A program made the translations under genes and the position numbers. Of a DNA stretch of 41,438 nucleotides, positions 24,535-34,163 are shown piece by piece (positions within the stretch are counted from its first letter, which is position 1; the number at the start of each line of letters is the position of its first letter). Under the pieces are notes generated by a model. That model made no database searches. It had not been told where the DNA came from and was given only the letters and a program-made list of their open reading frames with translations. The stretch is from Candidatus Abyssobacteria bacterium SURF_5. GTDB lineage: Bacteria; Abyssobacteria; SURF-5. The DNA lies in contig QZKU01000076.1 of assembly GCA_003598085.1 (NCBI GenBank), forward strand, positions 1-41,438. Direction: 5' to 3'.

Positions 24535-25445
24535 TTGCCGATCTCCTGACACAGAATGAGCACTCCGTCAAGACGCGAACGCTTTCGAACGAGCGTGCGG
24601 TCTTTGAGCAATTTCCACGCCAGCAGGACGATGCGCCAGGCGCGCGTTACGCCCAGCCCCAATAATTGCCTGCGGGTTTTCGCGCCGGTGAGTTGCTCGA
24701 AGAGAGACTCGGATACGCCCTGCCAATAGAAGCGTTTCAGGACATAACTCCTGGTCATTTTCTCACCATAACTCTTGTGATAGACCACCGCGGCCGGAGC
24801 GTACAGAGTGCGAAACCCGGTCAACCTCGAAAGGCGATAATAGAATTCCTTCTCCTCGTTTGAAAGCAGTCCCTGCTTCTTCCTCCCCAGCATCTGGCTG
24901 AATCCGCCCAGAGAAAGCAGGACATCCCTTCGCGCCGACAGATTTCCTCCAAATGGATGCTCCGGAAAAACAAATTCCTTGATTTGATCTCCCCTATCGA
25001 GCCGATTGATATTTTCGGCAATTCCATTGAACCACTCAGGCTTGGCGCCGATCCAGACGGGCAGTATCTTGCCGCCCACGCTCGCCGCCTGCGGGAAAGC
25101 CCGATACACGCTCCATAACTCGTGAAGCCATTGCGAATCGGCTTCGGAATCATCATCCATGAACGCCACTATCTCTCCGCACGCGGCGCGCGCGCCGGCA
25201 TTTCGGGCCGCCGAGAGCCCTTGCTCGCGCTCCTGGATGTACACTATGGAATGCCTGTTGTACTGATCGATTAGTTGTCGAACGACCTCCGGCGTCGAAT
25301 CCACGCAATTGTTGTCGACGATCACGAGTTCATACTCTTGCGGGTCGAACTCCTGTTCCAGCACGCTGCGTCCCGCATCGCGCAACAGATCCGCACGATT
25401 AAAGGTGCTGATGATGACGGAAATCGATTTCTTCGAATTCGGCAT
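24465..25445 (-). CDS. Family 2 glycosyltransferase
   Basis: The 326-residue protein has the GT-A nucleotide-sugar fold: ISVIISTFNRADLL at the start, ELVIVDNNCVDST, the DxD-equivalent VAFMDDDSE near residue 100, and HPFGGNLSARRDVLLSLGGF. The later NEEKEFYYRL supplies the ED-like catalytic acid. A basic, partly amphipathic C-terminus may bind the membrane. It probably extends a glycan chain; donor and acceptor are unknown. The ATG has AAGGGCGG just upstream. Its 3' end overlaps the fusion gene by 70 bases. Confidence 0.9.
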   Translation of the reverse strand: MPNSKKSISVIISTFNRADLLRDAGRSVLEQEFDPQEYELVIVDNNCVDSTPEVVRQLIDQYNRHSIVYIQEREQGLSAARNAGARAACGEIVAFMDDDSEADSQWLHELWSVYRAFPQAASVGGKILPVWIGAKPEWFNGIAENINRLDRGDQIKEFVFPEHPFGGNLSARRDVLLSLGGFSQMLGRKKQGLLSNEEKEFYYRLSRLTGFRTLYAPAAVVYHKSYGEKMTRSYVLKRFYWQGVSESLFEQLTGAKTRRQLLGLGVTRAWRIVLLAWKLLKDRTLVRKRSRLDGVLILCQEIGKCKMELAAGMRQIFGKPPPERKF

Positions 25446-25540
25446 TACCGCCCTTATTTGTCATTCCCACGCAGGCACAAGTCCATCTTCATCGTGTGTC
25501 GAGCCCTGCCCCCCGGAGCCGCTGTCTTCAACGTCCTTTC

Positions 25541-26356
25541 TTATCCTTTCCTCAGGACAACCAACGCCGCGTTTGCGGTCTTTCCGCATAACTGCGCCGA
25601 CTGCGCCACCGATGCTGCGGCCAGCAGGGGCATAAGGAATCCCAGGTTCCGCTGGAGCCGGAGAGGAAGCCGGAGCCAGAGCCGCTTTTCGCAATCGAAC
25701 CACCGATTCGTGAAATACAGCTTCTTCACGAGTTGGAGTCCGCTCGGACGCACGATGCGCTCCTCAATCGCGGGATCGTCATAAAGCCGATGCCCCGCGG
25801 GTAAATCAAACGGCTCGCGCGCCTCCCTGAACGATTCATCATAGGGAAACGTGAAAACAAGAATGCCGCCGGGCCTCAGAACCCGCCCCAGTTCGGAGAC
25901 CGCTCTGACGTCGTGGGGCGCGGGGACATGCTCAATCATCGAAATGCAGCTTATCCTGTCAAACGTCCCCCCGGCATAGCTCAGCGAACAGGCGTCCCCT
26001 CTTGAAAACGTTATCTTTTCAAGCGCCGATTCCATTCGGAGTTGGGCCGCCATCTCCCATTGATGACGCTCAACATCCACACTCTCGAACGTATCAAGGC
26101 ATTCGACCTGATATCCGGCGTTCGCGAGGGAAAAAGGGAATATCGAGGCGCCGGAACCCACATCGAGCACCCGTTCACAGTCTTCCAATTGAAGTTCTGC
26201 GGCAACAGCCGGATATTCGACATACCGATAGAAGTCTATTCCCGAGAGAAACCTTGGCCTGTTCCCCGCAGCATAAAACAGGTGGAACTCCCATGCCGTC
26301 GGGCGGAACGGTCGCCGCTTTGAGGGCAGATTCGGAGTTTCACCTTTCATCTGCAA
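25541..26356 (-). CDS. SAM-dependent methyltransferase
   Basis: The 271-residue class I methyltransferase has motif I VLDVGSGASIFPFSLANAGY near residue 64, acidic motif II LDTFES, and ISCISMIEHVPAPHD. The LRPGGILVFTFPYDES motif follows. The C-terminal third is specific to this protein and basic. It likely acts on a sugar or lipid-linked intermediate of the locus. The start is TTG with GGAG seven bases upstream; an ATG two codons later is possible. It follows the next glycosyltransferase by three bases. The 95 bases after it hold no gene. Confidence 0.87.
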   Translation of the reverse strand: MQMKGETPNLPSKRRPFRPTAWEFHLFYAAGNRPRFLSGIDFYRYVEYPAVAAELQLEDCERVLDVGSGASIFPFSLANAGYQVECLDTFESVDVERHQWEMAAQLRMESALEKITFSRGDACSLSYAGGTFDRISCISMIEHVPAPHDVRAVSELGRVLRPGGILVFTFPYDESFREAREPFDLPAGHRLYDDPAIEERIVRPSGLQLVKKLYFTNRWFDCEKRLWLRLPLRLQRNLGFLMPLLAAASVAQSAQLCGKTANAALVVLRKG

Positions 26357-26359
26357 TCG

Positions 26360-27394
26360 TCAGCTCCTTCCGGTGAAGCTTTCGTGGTTCGCATTCCGGG
26401 AACGGCGCTTGAGTCTGCCGCGCGCCGTCCGCGCAAGGCGCGAGCGGAAACGGCGGGATGCCAAAAATTTCCAGACATCCTTGTTCGCCGGATCATTGAT
26501 CGCCGCCAATACCCAAAGCCTGAAGATGTCTGACAACCTCACCCAGTCCACCCAGACCTCTGCAAGGCGCAATGCAGTTTCGGATCGCATCCTGCTCGCC
26601 TGGATGAAGCCTTCGGGTTTCCATGATTCTATTTCTGCGCGCACGCTCTCGATATCTCCGCGCATTAAAGGGTCAAGCCCGTTCTCGGCGCGCATCTTCG
26701 CAAACCGGCGCGCCATTTCGACAAACCGGCATTGCAGATAATAATGCCGCCTCGTCGCGGACAACCCATGGAATCGAAGACCGTACAGTATCTCCGGCAG
26801 GTTGGTGATCCGGTACCGTTCCAGCACGCGGAGCCAGAGGTCGAAGTCTTGCGCATACCGAAACATTTCGCGATACCCGCCGCATCCGAGTATGCGCTCC
26901 CGAACAAACATTGCCGAACCGTGTGCGACGGGCGAATGCGCCCGCTCGATGGCTTCCCTGACTTCTTCCTCGAGACGCGGCATGCTTGAAACCTGGCGCT
27001 TCCTTCCAAAGGCATCAATGAAGTGGAACTGCGTGCCGGCGACCGTGTACTCCGGATTCTCTTCGAGAAACTCGACCTGCATGGAGAATCGGTCCAGATG
27101 GCTGATATCGTCGGCGTCCATTCGCGCAACGTATTTTCCGCGAGCCTCGCTACAGCCCCTGATCAGGCTCCGCGTCAACCCCTCATTCTTTTCATGTGTT
27201 AGAATCCGTACGCGCGGGTCGGAAAATCCATGCAGTATTTCCGCGGTTTCATCCGTCGAGCCATCATCTATAATAATAAATTCAAAGTCGCCGAAGGTCT
27301 GGTCGAGCACGCTATGAATGGCCTCGCGCAGGAACCTCGCTCCGTTATACACTCCCATGACAACACTGACTGTGGGCGCAAATTTTTGTGACAT
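26360..27394 (-). CDS. Family 2 glycosyltransferase
   Basis: The 344-residue protein has a GT-A core with VSVVMGVYNGARFLREAIHS, FEFIIIDDGSTDETAEIL, the DxD motif ARMDADDISH near residue 95 and YAQDFDLWLRVLERY near 185, containing the catalytic acid. The C-terminus is rich in Arg and Lys. This is the common Glyco_transf_2 type used for hexose or deoxyhexose addition in surface glycans; the exact donor is not predictable. Confidence 0.92.
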   Translation of the reverse strand: MSQKFAPTVSVVMGVYNGARFLREAIHSVLDQTFGDFEFIIIDDGSTDETAEILHGFSDPRVRILTHEKNEGLTRSLIRGCSEARGKYVARMDADDISHLDRFSMQVEFLEENPEYTVAGTQFHFIDAFGRKRQVSSMPRLEEEVREAIERAHSPVAHGSAMFVRERILGCGGYREMFRYAQDFDLWLRVLERYRITNLPEILYGLRFHGLSATRRHYYLQCRFVEMARRFAKMRAENGLDPLMRGDIESVRAEIESWKPEGFIQASRMRSETALRLAEVWVDWVRLSDIFRLWVLAAINDPANKDVWKFLASRRFRSRLARTARGRLKRRSRNANHESFTGRS

Positions 27395-27439
27395 CAGTTT
27401 TTTCCGTTACGGGCAAATCTAAATCATCTCTCCGGACAT

Positions 27440-28462
27440 TCAGGCGGAGGTCGCTTTTCTCTTATAGAGAATCGCCTTCATATGGAGCAGATCGAGATAC
27501 CTGGCTTTCTTTTTTTCTTCGCATGTCGTCTCATGCGTTCTTCTGCAGAATTCATAATATCGCTCGGATACTTCCTGTAAGTGCACCGGCTTGATATTCT
27601 TTCTGAATGTCTCCAGATTCTGTGCAACTGCTTCAATCGCTTCAATGACGTCCGTTTGATCCGTAAAAAGAATGCCGCCTTCGCCCACCAGCTCCCTGTC
27701 GGCTCCTCCGATTCGTGCGACCGCCGGAATGCCGCAATGAAGCGCCTCGAGCAGCGAATTTGAGCATGCCTCATAGACACTGGTAGCAAGATAAATATCC
27801 TGGCTTCTTAATATGTCTGCCAACTCCCTGCTGGAGACGGAGCTAAACATTTTAATGTTACGAAATTGGACGGGAGAGTTGCCGTAAAAAGAAAGTATGT
27901 ACTTTTGGAAATCCAGATTATCATCAAGAAATTGGAGGATATCGAACCCTTTCCTCATATTCGGCGACCAACTGGTGGTAATCAGTCGAATCCTTTCATT
28001 CTGGCGCGGCAGCCGGGAAGTCGCCGGATGAAAGATTGCGGGATCAGGCGCATTCGGTATAACGACGACCTGAGGCTTTGGCCTCATGCCCAGCTTCAGG
28101 TTTTCTTGCATGCTCCGGCTCGACTGGAAAATTGTTCCGTCACAAAAACTGGAATTGAACAGGTAAATCGCCTTGTCCATAAGAAAATCGGATCCGCGCG
28201 CAAGAAGGATCGGCCCGCCAACCCGATTAATAATCGTCTTCTTGAAAAATCTTCGATACTTGAAGCATTCAGTCCCCCGTGCCTCGCAATTGGCCGGATT
28301 GCTGTTGAAAATGATGATATCCGCTTCTTGTGGGTCTTCCTCATACACTTCCATTCTGCGAAGCCGTTCTCTCAACGCCCGCAAGAATTGGTTTGCGCCG
28401 CCCCATGGGCCATCCACAAACTCGTATAGAATATGAACGGTCGGCTTCCGCGCAGACTTCAT
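27440..28462 (-). CDS. Family 4-like glycosyltransferase
   Basis: The 340-residue GT-B protein begins TVHILYEFVDGPWGGANQFL (Gly-rich N-domain loop). The C-domain shows PNAPDPAIFHPATS, ITTSWSPNMRKGFDILQFLD and the donor-site stretch VYEACSNSLLEALHCGIPAV (E-x7-E type). The start overlaps the stop of the gene upstream as ATGA. It probably uses a nucleotide-activated sugar; the specificity is unknown. Confidence 0.87.
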   Translation of the reverse strand: MKSARKPTVHILYEFVDGPWGGANQFLRALRERLRRMEVYEEDPQEADIIIFNSNPANCEARGTECFKYRRFFKKTIINRVGGPILLARGSDFLMDKAIYLFNSSFCDGTIFQSSRSMQENLKLGMRPKPQVVVIPNAPDPAIFHPATSRLPRQNERIRLITTSWSPNMRKGFDILQFLDDNLDFQKYILSFYGNSPVQFRNIKMFSSVSSRELADILRSQDIYLATSVYEACSNSLLEALHCGIPAVARIGGADRELVGEGGILFTDQTDVIEAIEAVAQNLETFRKNIKPVHLQEVSERYYEFCRRTHETTCEEKKKARYLDLLHMKAILYKRKATSA

Positions 28463-29526
28463 TTCGTTGTGCGCCTTTCCTTCGGCCAGCCACGCCTTTC
28501 CGATTGAGCTTCGTTCCGAATTCTCTCATACATCTGTTCATACCGGCGCACCGTTTCCGCAATCGAGAACTTTTCTTCCACGTCTTTCCTCCCCTGCCGG
28601 CCCATCCGCTCGCGCAGGAGGTCATCATCGAGTAGCCGCAGAGCAAGTTGGCTGAAGTCTTCGGCATCGTTGAATCTCGTCAGAAATCCCGTACGCCCAT
28701 GTGTGACAATTTCTCCCAGACCGCCAGTATCATTCGCAATCACCGGAACTTCGCACGCAAGCGCCTCGGCCGCCATCCTGCCAAAGCTTTCCGAAGGCGA
28801 AGTCACGAGGAGGACCCGCGCCTGATTGAGCAGAAGAGGAATCTTTTCATGTTCGACAAAACCCGTGACGTGGATATCGATTCCCGCATCCTGCAACTCG
28901 GATATTTTGCGCCGCACCTCCGCCGAATAATCATCGTCCCAGGGATAACCGCCGATCATCATCGCCCTCAGCGGTCGTATCCGAGCCACACGCGAGCAGA
29001 TATCCAGGAAGAGCAGATGGTTTTTTGCAGGATGAATCCGGCCGAGGATCGCCAGGTCCCACTCTTTTTTGCAAGGGATGGGCGCAAATGCGGCGGTATC
29101 GAATCCGTTATAGATAACCTCGCACGACAGCGGAATTTTCTTCTGTAATGCAAATGAGACCGCAACCCGGTTCGGCGCATATACGGGGGCCGATGTCCGA
29201 AATGAAAATTCGGAATGGTAGGTCTCAATGCATTTGAAGAGATACTTTCCAAAGTTTTTCTTGTGCTGCGGCGTGTGATAGCCATCAAGGTGCAGGACGT
29301 CGCACCGAACGAGGTCGCGGATGGAGGCAGCCGACGCGCGACGATTCAATCGCAGGTAGAGCCTCTTATCACAAAGAGACTCGTTTTCCCGTTCGGCAAA
29401 AAGGTGGTAGTGAACACTGTGCCCCCGCTGAGAAAGGCGCTCCGCCAAATCCACATAGAATATTTGGGCGCCGCCCAAGGCCAAATCCATGAGCGAAAAC
29501 CCTATTTTTATGGTATCTCCCGGCAC
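28459..29526 (-). CDS. Family 4 glycosyltransferase
   Basis: The 355-residue GT-B enzyme has GFSLMDLALGGAQIFYVDLA at the N-terminus, then VIYNGFDTAAFAP and LAILGRIHPAKNHLLFLDI. The retaining-GT4 motif SPSESFGRMAAEALACEVPV is present with both Glu residues. GTG is taken as the start because a later ATG would remove the first beta strand; no strong ribosome binding site is visible, so coupling to the gene four bases upstream is likely. The last ~20 residues are highly basic. Confidence 0.9.
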   Translation of the reverse strand: MPGDTIKIGFSLMDLALGGAQIFYVDLAERLSQRGHSVHYHLFAERENESLCDKRLYLRLNRRASAASIRDLVRCDVLHLDGYHTPQHKKNFGKYLFKCIETYHSEFSFRTSAPVYAPNRVAVSFALQKKIPLSCEVIYNGFDTAAFAPIPCKKEWDLAILGRIHPAKNHLLFLDICSRVARIRPLRAMMIGGYPWDDDYSAEVRRKISELQDAGIDIHVTGFVEHEKIPLLLNQARVLLVTSPSESFGRMAAEALACEVPVIANDTGGLGEIVTHGRTGFLTRFNDAEDFSQLALRLLDDDLLRERMGRQGRKDVEEKFSIAETVRRYEQMYERIRNEAQSERRGWPKERRTTK

Positions 29527-29530
29527 TGTT

Positions 29531-30586
29531 CTATTTTTTCGGCCTTAAGTGATCTTTTACCTTCGCAATTGCCACCTTGCTCTTTTTCATGATGCCCGGA
29601 ACAATTCGTTTTGGAAGATTCAATTCCTGCAGATATGCGTCCACCATTTGCTGCAGGTCAAGTAAATGTTCCGCCCGGAGGCGGGCTTCCCGCCTATAAT
29701 GCGCCCGTTCGGCCAACACATTTCTGCATGCGTCAACGGCATTTTTCGTATACGTCGGGCTGAAATAGTCCCACGGTTCGCATTCGAACAGGATTCCACC
29801 CCTTCCGACGAGTTCGGCGGTTCCGCCGAATCGCGGAGCAACAATCGCTACGCCACTCATGAGGGCTTCGACTACCACGTTTGGACACGAGTCGCCGCAT
29901 ACCGGATGGAAAAGCACGTCACATCTCTTCAGCGCCTCCGCCCAATCGGGCTCTGCCAGGTCGCCGGCATAGCGCACCTTGACGTCGCTCTGACCGGCTT
30001 GAAGGCGCTCGTGAAGCACGACTTCGTTCTCGGAGTCAAGCGCGCCCGCTATCAGAATCTGGTGCGGCAGAGCCAGCTCATCCGAAAGCCGGAACAGAGT
30101 CTTCAGTCGATATCGGTATCTCAAGCTGCCGGCGGCGGCGATAACCGGAACGTCATGCGAAGGCCCGGGCATGAAGAAATCTTTGGAAACTCCGTTGTAG
30201 ACCACGGCAAAATGATTCTCGCGTTTGTACAGCAGGCGGTCAAGCTGAGCCTTGGCCCACTGCGATTGGTAGATCACTTTCGGAGATATCTCGAGCGCGT
30301 GCCGGATCAAGTCATTCTGTTGGCGGTGAGCATCGTCCATGAGCTTCCCCATCACGGGAAACCATTCGGGGATATTGCAGCCCGCCACCCGATAGAGGAA
30401 CGGAATACGTCGTTCAACCAGTTTTTCGATGCCTGCTGTCGCAATGTTGAGATAGGCTGCGTCAAACCGGGTGTTTACATCATGCGTCACGACGTAACCG
30501 CGCTCCCGCAGCTCTTGAATGAATCTGGCCGCCCATCGGTTTGGGCCGCCCCTGCCTGTTCCGTCGGTGTTCAGATAAATTTTCAT
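29531..30586 (-). CDS. Family 4-like glycosyltransferase
   Basis: From ATG 30586 the protein has 351 residues and begins MKIYLNTDGTGRGGPNRWAA, a GT-B N-terminal loop. It continues with VVYNGVSKDFFMPGPS, VIAAAGSLRYRYRLKTLFRL and CGDSCPNVVVEALMSGVAIV (donor-binding helix). The start forms ATGA with the stop of the methyltransferase gene. The frame stays open to 30700, but the extra 38 residues lie inside that gene and resemble nothing. It belongs to the middle of the polysaccharide locus. Confidence 0.88.
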   Translation of the reverse strand: MKIYLNTDGTGRGGPNRWAARFIQELRERGYVVTHDVNTRFDAAYLNIATAGIEKLVERRIPFLYRVAGCNIPEWFPVMGKLMDDAHRQQNDLIRHALEISPKVIYQSQWAKAQLDRLLYKRENHFAVVYNGVSKDFFMPGPSHDVPVIAAAGSLRYRYRLKTLFRLSDELALPHQILIAGALDSENEVVLHERLQAGQSDVKVRYAGDLAEPDWAEALKRCDVLFHPVCGDSCPNVVVEALMSGVAIVAPRFGGTAELVGRGGILFECEPWDYFSPTYTKNAVDACRNVLAERAHYRREARLRAEHLLDLQQMVDAYLQELNLPKRIVPGIMKKSKVAIAKVKDHLRPKK

Positions 30587-31197
30587 TTGGTCGCCACCAC
30601 GAGATAAGACCGTGGAAACTGCGCCGGGCCCTTCGACTCGATGAGAACTTCCGCGAAATCCGACAGAACATGCCTCAGCCCCTGATCCGTAATCCTCCAT
30701 AAATCCGGGACGGTTACCGTCGAATGCAGATAATAATTGAACGGAATCGTCAGCAGCAGCTTCCCGCGCGGCTTGAGAATGGCATGCATTTGACGCGCTG
30801 CGCGAATTGGATCGGCCACGTGCTCCAAGACATCAAAACAAAGCAAAAAATCAAAGCGAGCCGTTTCAAAAGTATCGGTCAGCCGGTGAATATCCGCGAC
30901 AACGTCCACCTGAGGGCTTTTCACACAATCCATCAGCAAATAATTGCATCGATTTGAGAGAATGGTTCTGGGATAATCCCAACAGCCGCCGCCGACATCC
31001 AGAACATCCCCGTGAATTTCAGATGCCCACGCGTCGACAAAGCGTATGATGTCGGCTCGAACCAGCGTCTCCCATCTGCCGTTGACTTTCGTGACGGGTG
31101 GCCGGATGATAATCGGTAGAAACAATTTGGAGAACACGGAACTCAATTTCCGCAGCGTAAGATCAGATGGTTTGAAAATGGCCCGCATGAAATTCAT
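30583..31197 (-). CDS. SAM-dependent methyltransferase
   Basis: The 204-residue class I methyltransferase has VLDVGGGCWDYPRTIL near residue 67, the acidic MDCVKSP, FDFLLCFDVLEHVADPIRAA and LKPRGKLLLTIPFNYYLHS. The N-terminal 40 residues are basic and hydrophobic and could contact membrane. It is coupled through ATGA to the glycosyltransferase downstream, so it may methylate the sugar that enzyme adds or uses. The ribosome binding site is weak. Confidence 0.85.
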   Translation of the reverse strand: MNFMRAIFKPSDLTLRKLSSVFSKLFLPIIIRPPVTKVNGRWETLVRADIIRFVDAWASEIHGDVLDVGGGCWDYPRTILSNRCNYLLMDCVKSPQVDVVADIHRLTDTFETARFDFLLCFDVLEHVADPIRAARQMHAILKPRGKLLLTIPFNYYLHSTVTVPDLWRITDQGLRHVLSDFAEVLIESKGPAQFPRSYLVVATK

Positions 31198-31247
31198 TGT
31201 CTCTCACAATTAATCAAGGCGTTAAGCGATCCGTTATGGCGCCTGAG

Positions 31248-32180
31248 TCAGTCTCGGTTGTCCTTACCTGATTTAAGCTGCTTTCCCAGCTTTAGGAAAA
31301 GCTCATACGCTCCTGGATGTTGCTTGAGAGCGCGCTTGTCATTCATAATCGCGCACCGTTTGAGCAACTCCCCCAGCTTTTCCTTTGGCATCGAATCCAA
31401 ATCCAAGAAGGTCAAGGGCAACGAAAAAGTGATCTCTTCCGTCTTCTTTGCGATGACCAGCAACTCATTGGTGACAAATGATTTTAGCCATGATGTGCCC
31501 TGATATCTTCCTGAAAAATCATACGCTTTCTCAAGCATTTTCCTCAGCCGCTGTCCGATAAGGTATCGAAGCCGACCCGTGGTATAGCGTTCTGGATAAT
31601 ACCGGCTTTCATCGTGGATATCAGTGAATCCATAACTCAGCATGTAAATGAAAAGGGACTTGTAATTCCAGAACGTAATGTGGTGATTGTTCGCGCTCAG
31701 AGGAACCCCGCCTCGCAATTCACTGTAGATGCGGTTTCCAATAAAAGAGATATTGGGGGTGGTAATCAACAAATAGCCGCCTTTTTTGAGCACGCTGTGG
31801 CAAAAAAAGAAAAATCCATTCGTATCAAAGATGTGCTCGATGGCGTCGGTGCAAACCACCAGATCAAATTGCTCGCGGTGCTTTTCCATTGCTTGTGCAC
31901 GTGAATCCGGCTTGTCAAGATCAACAAGAAATGCGTCGAACCCGCAGGAGGCTGCATGCTCGACCGACCGCGGCACGACGTCGGCCGCGGTGACGGTCGC
32001 CTGAAAATGATCTCTCAGAATGGTCGATAGCTCGTTGTTTCCGCAACACAGATTCAAGGCACGGCCGCCGCGCCAACTCATCTCGTCGAGCACCTCACAC
32101 GCGGCCTGGAACCAGGGCTTGCTGAAATTGACAGGTCTCAGTTCCGCTATCCTGCGATCATATTCTTGTTTTGCATCCAT
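31248..32180 (-). CDS. SAM-dependent methyltransferase
   Basis: The 310-residue protein has a Methyltransf_23-like core: ALNLCCGNNELSTIL (a Cys-rich variant of motif I) near residue 41, TAADVVPRS and FDLVVCTDAIEHIFDTNGFF. The next motif is LKKGGYLLITTPNISFIGNR. The C-terminal ~130 residues, including NNHHITFWNYKSLFIYMLS, occur in many polysaccharide-locus methyltransferases. The likely target is a sugar hydroxyl or a lipid-linked intermediate. Confidence 0.87.
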   Translation of the reverse strand: MDAKQEYDRRIAELRPVNFSKPWFQAACEVLDEMSWRGGRALNLCCGNNELSTILRDHFQATVTAADVVPRSVEHAASCGFDAFLVDLDKPDSRAQAMEKHREQFDLVVCTDAIEHIFDTNGFFFFCHSVLKKGGYLLITTPNISFIGNRIYSELRGGVPLSANNHHITFWNYKSLFIYMLSYGFTDIHDESRYYPERYTTGRLRYLIGQRLRKMLEKAYDFSGRYQGTSWLKSFVTNELLVIAKKTEEITFSLPLTFLDLDSMPKEKLGELLKRCAIMNDKRALKQHPGAYELFLKLGKQLKSGKDNRD

Positions 32181-32229
32181 CTTTCAGTTACCGGAAATTG
32201 CGGCTGCCGATGCCTCCTTAAAGATCAGG

Positions 32230-32922
32230 TTATTGGTTTATCGCCCCTTTTCGAGCAAGGGCAACCAACCCGAGCCCGAACAGAGGAAGCCTCCTGTTCC
32301 ACCGACTTTTTGGTTGAGAATACACTATCGGCCTTGTGCCGGCGCGAACCTTGATTTCGCGAAAGCCCGCGTCCCGCAGCACCCTCGCCAGCTTCAGCGA
32401 ATGAAAATAGCCGACATGCGTCTTGTCAGCATTCGCATACCATTGTTTTCCCCGTAACGGATCAAGCACCCGCCAGAGGTCCCAGGCATTGGGTGTCTTG
32501 ATTAACAATGAACCCCCGGCTTTGAGCACCCGGTAAGCCTCCCGAAGGAACGCTTTCGGATTCCGCAGGTGCTCGATGACTTCGTATGCCGCAATCAGAT
32601 GGAAGCTGGCATCGACGAACGGGAGCGCCTCATCCAGATCCGATATGCAGAAATGCGCTTCCTTGATGATTTCATGTGCGCGTTCTATGGAATACTTGGA
32701 CCTATCCAGCGCCACAACCTGCCCGCATCGGCTCAGTAGAAAACGCGTCACCGAGCCCGCGCCGCAACCGGCATCGAGCGCGATCGATTCACGCGAAAAT
32801 CGGAACTCAACAAGGTCCGCCCACTGCTGCAGTTTCTGCTCAAAGCCTGACGAAAAGACTCTCGCCTGTTCGACAAGGTCATCATAATAATTCGGATCGT
32901 ACCGCAGTTTCCGAGCCGTCAT
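32230..32922 (-). CDS. SAM-dependent methyltransferase
   Basis: The 230-residue class I methyltransferase has ALDAGCGAGSVTRFLLSR near residue 50, ALDRSKYSIERA, FHLIAAYEVIEHLRNPKAFL and LKAGGSLLIKTPNAWDLWR. HVGYFHSLKLARVLRDAGF is typical of the Methyltransf_11/23 group found in surface-glycan loci. The start is ATGA-coupled to the preceding glycosyltransferase. The target is unknown. Confidence 0.9.
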   Translation of the reverse strand: MTARKLRYDPNYYDDLVEQARVFSSGFEQKLQQWADLVEFRFSRESIALDAGCGAGSVTRFLLSRCGQVVALDRSKYSIERAHEIIKEAHFCISDLDEALPFVDASFHLIAAYEVIEHLRNPKAFLREAYRVLKAGGSLLIKTPNAWDLWRVLDPLRGKQWYANADKTHVGYFHSLKLARVLRDAGFREIKVRAGTRPIVYSQPKSRWNRRLPLFGLGLVALARKGAINQ

Positions 32923-34163
32923 TTCTCAATCACGCTCTCATAAAGACGCTCAAACTCTTCAATATGAACGATAACATCGTGAGTCTTCACATACTCGCTG
33001 CCGTTGCGCACCAGCCGCTCGCGCAAGTTTTCATCCTTGATAATCCGCGCAACCTGAACAGTCATTGCGTCAATGTCTTCAATGGGGAAAAGCAGTCCGT
33101 TATGCTCGTGGCTTACCAGCTCCGTCAGGGCCACTACGTCGGCCGCCACAATCGGGCATTCCACCAGCATCGCCTCGAGCAGCGGGAGTCCGAATCCCTC
33201 ATACCGGGAGGGGGCGACAAATACGTCCGCGGATTCAAGCAGCGTCCATTTTTCGGATTCGGAAACGCTGCCAAGAAACCGGAAATGCGGTGATATTCCC
33301 AGTTCCTCGACCTTCTTCATAACCCAGTCGTAGTGACGATTGTTTTTCCAGTTATGGCAGATGAAAAAAAATGTGGCGCCTGGAAATTCCCGGAGGAGGC
33401 GAGGCATCGCTTCAATAAAAAGATCGAATCCTTTGCGTAATTTCAACTGCCCGATGAACAGAATCCATGGTCGTGATGCGGTTCGCCATTCGGCTTCTCT
33501 CTCCCGCGCGACCTCCGCCAACGACAGATCGAACGGATTTCTGAGAAAGGCGATTTTGTCATCGGGCACATTCAGACTTCGCAGGTACGGATAATTGTGC
33601 GCCGAAAGGAAAAGCAGTTTGTCGCTCTTGTAAAGGACGCGATGCCGGCAATAGTTTCTCAGCCTGCCTTTCCAAGTGTCTCCGTACCTGTTGTTCCGAA
33701 TTAAGAGTTGAGCTGCCCCCTTGATGACCCGCCCATATGTCGGTTCAGCCTTCAGAGGATTGTCCGTAGTCGCCGCCAAGAAATCGTTATGGAGGATTCC
33801 CCACTCGGAAAGCACGACCGGAATTTTCATCCAATGCGCCGCCTTGAAAAAATGATAATTGTATGGAGAACTCAGATGAAACAGATGCACCACATCGGGC
33901 TTGTCGCTCCTCAGATTCTTCCACGCGAGCGGCCAGAACCGTAAAAAATCTTTCTTTTTCGCGAGCGGATCCATCTGTATCAGCTCCGGGAAGCGGCGGA
34001 TCGTTACGGAATCAATCGTTTCAGTGGAAGCGTCGTCGTCCAGCTTTGCCGCATAGGCGATTACTTTATGCCCGCGCCTGGCCATCGCCCGGGCGAGCAC
34101 ATAATTTGTGAATGAGCGAGTATGCTCGCGAAAACCGTGCGGCGAAACGTATAATATCTTCAT
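32919..34163 (-). CDS. Family 4 glycosyltransferase
   Basis: The 414-residue GT-B enzyme has MKILYVSPHGFREHTRSFTN, KPDVVHLFHLSSPYNYHFFK, and LRNPFDLSLAEV. The C-domain contains ILFIGQLKLRKGFDLFIEAM and the full GT4 donor motif VAPSRYEGFGLPLLEAMLVE, then PIVAADVVALTELVSHEHNG. Length is typical. The start overlaps the preceding stop as ATGA and its own stop overlaps the next methyltransferase start in the same way, forming a coupled trio. Confidence 0.93.
   Translation of the reverse strand: MKILYVSPHGFREHTRSFTNYVLARAMARRGHKVIAYAAKLDDDASTETIDSVTIRRFPELIQMDPLAKKKDFLRFWPLAWKNLRSDKPDVVHLFHLSSPYNYHFFKAAHWMKIPVVLSEWGILHNDFLAATTDNPLKAEPTYGRVIKGAAQLLIRNNRYGDTWKGRLRNYCRHRVLYKSDKLLFLSAHNYPYLRSLNVPDDKIAFLRNPFDLSLAEVAREREAEWRTASRPWILFIGQLKLRKGFDLFIEAMPRLLREFPGATFFFICHNWKNNRHYDWVMKKVEELGISPHFRFLGSVSESEKWTLLESADVFVAPSRYEGFGLPLLEAMLVECPIVAADVVALTELVSHEHNGLLFPIEDIDAMTVQVARIIKDENLRERLVRNGSEYVKTHDVIVHIEEFERLYESVIEK

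Noticed and set aside
29666-30607. 313-codon plus-strand frame
   Set aside because: Antisense shadow of a family 4 glycosyltransferase gene.
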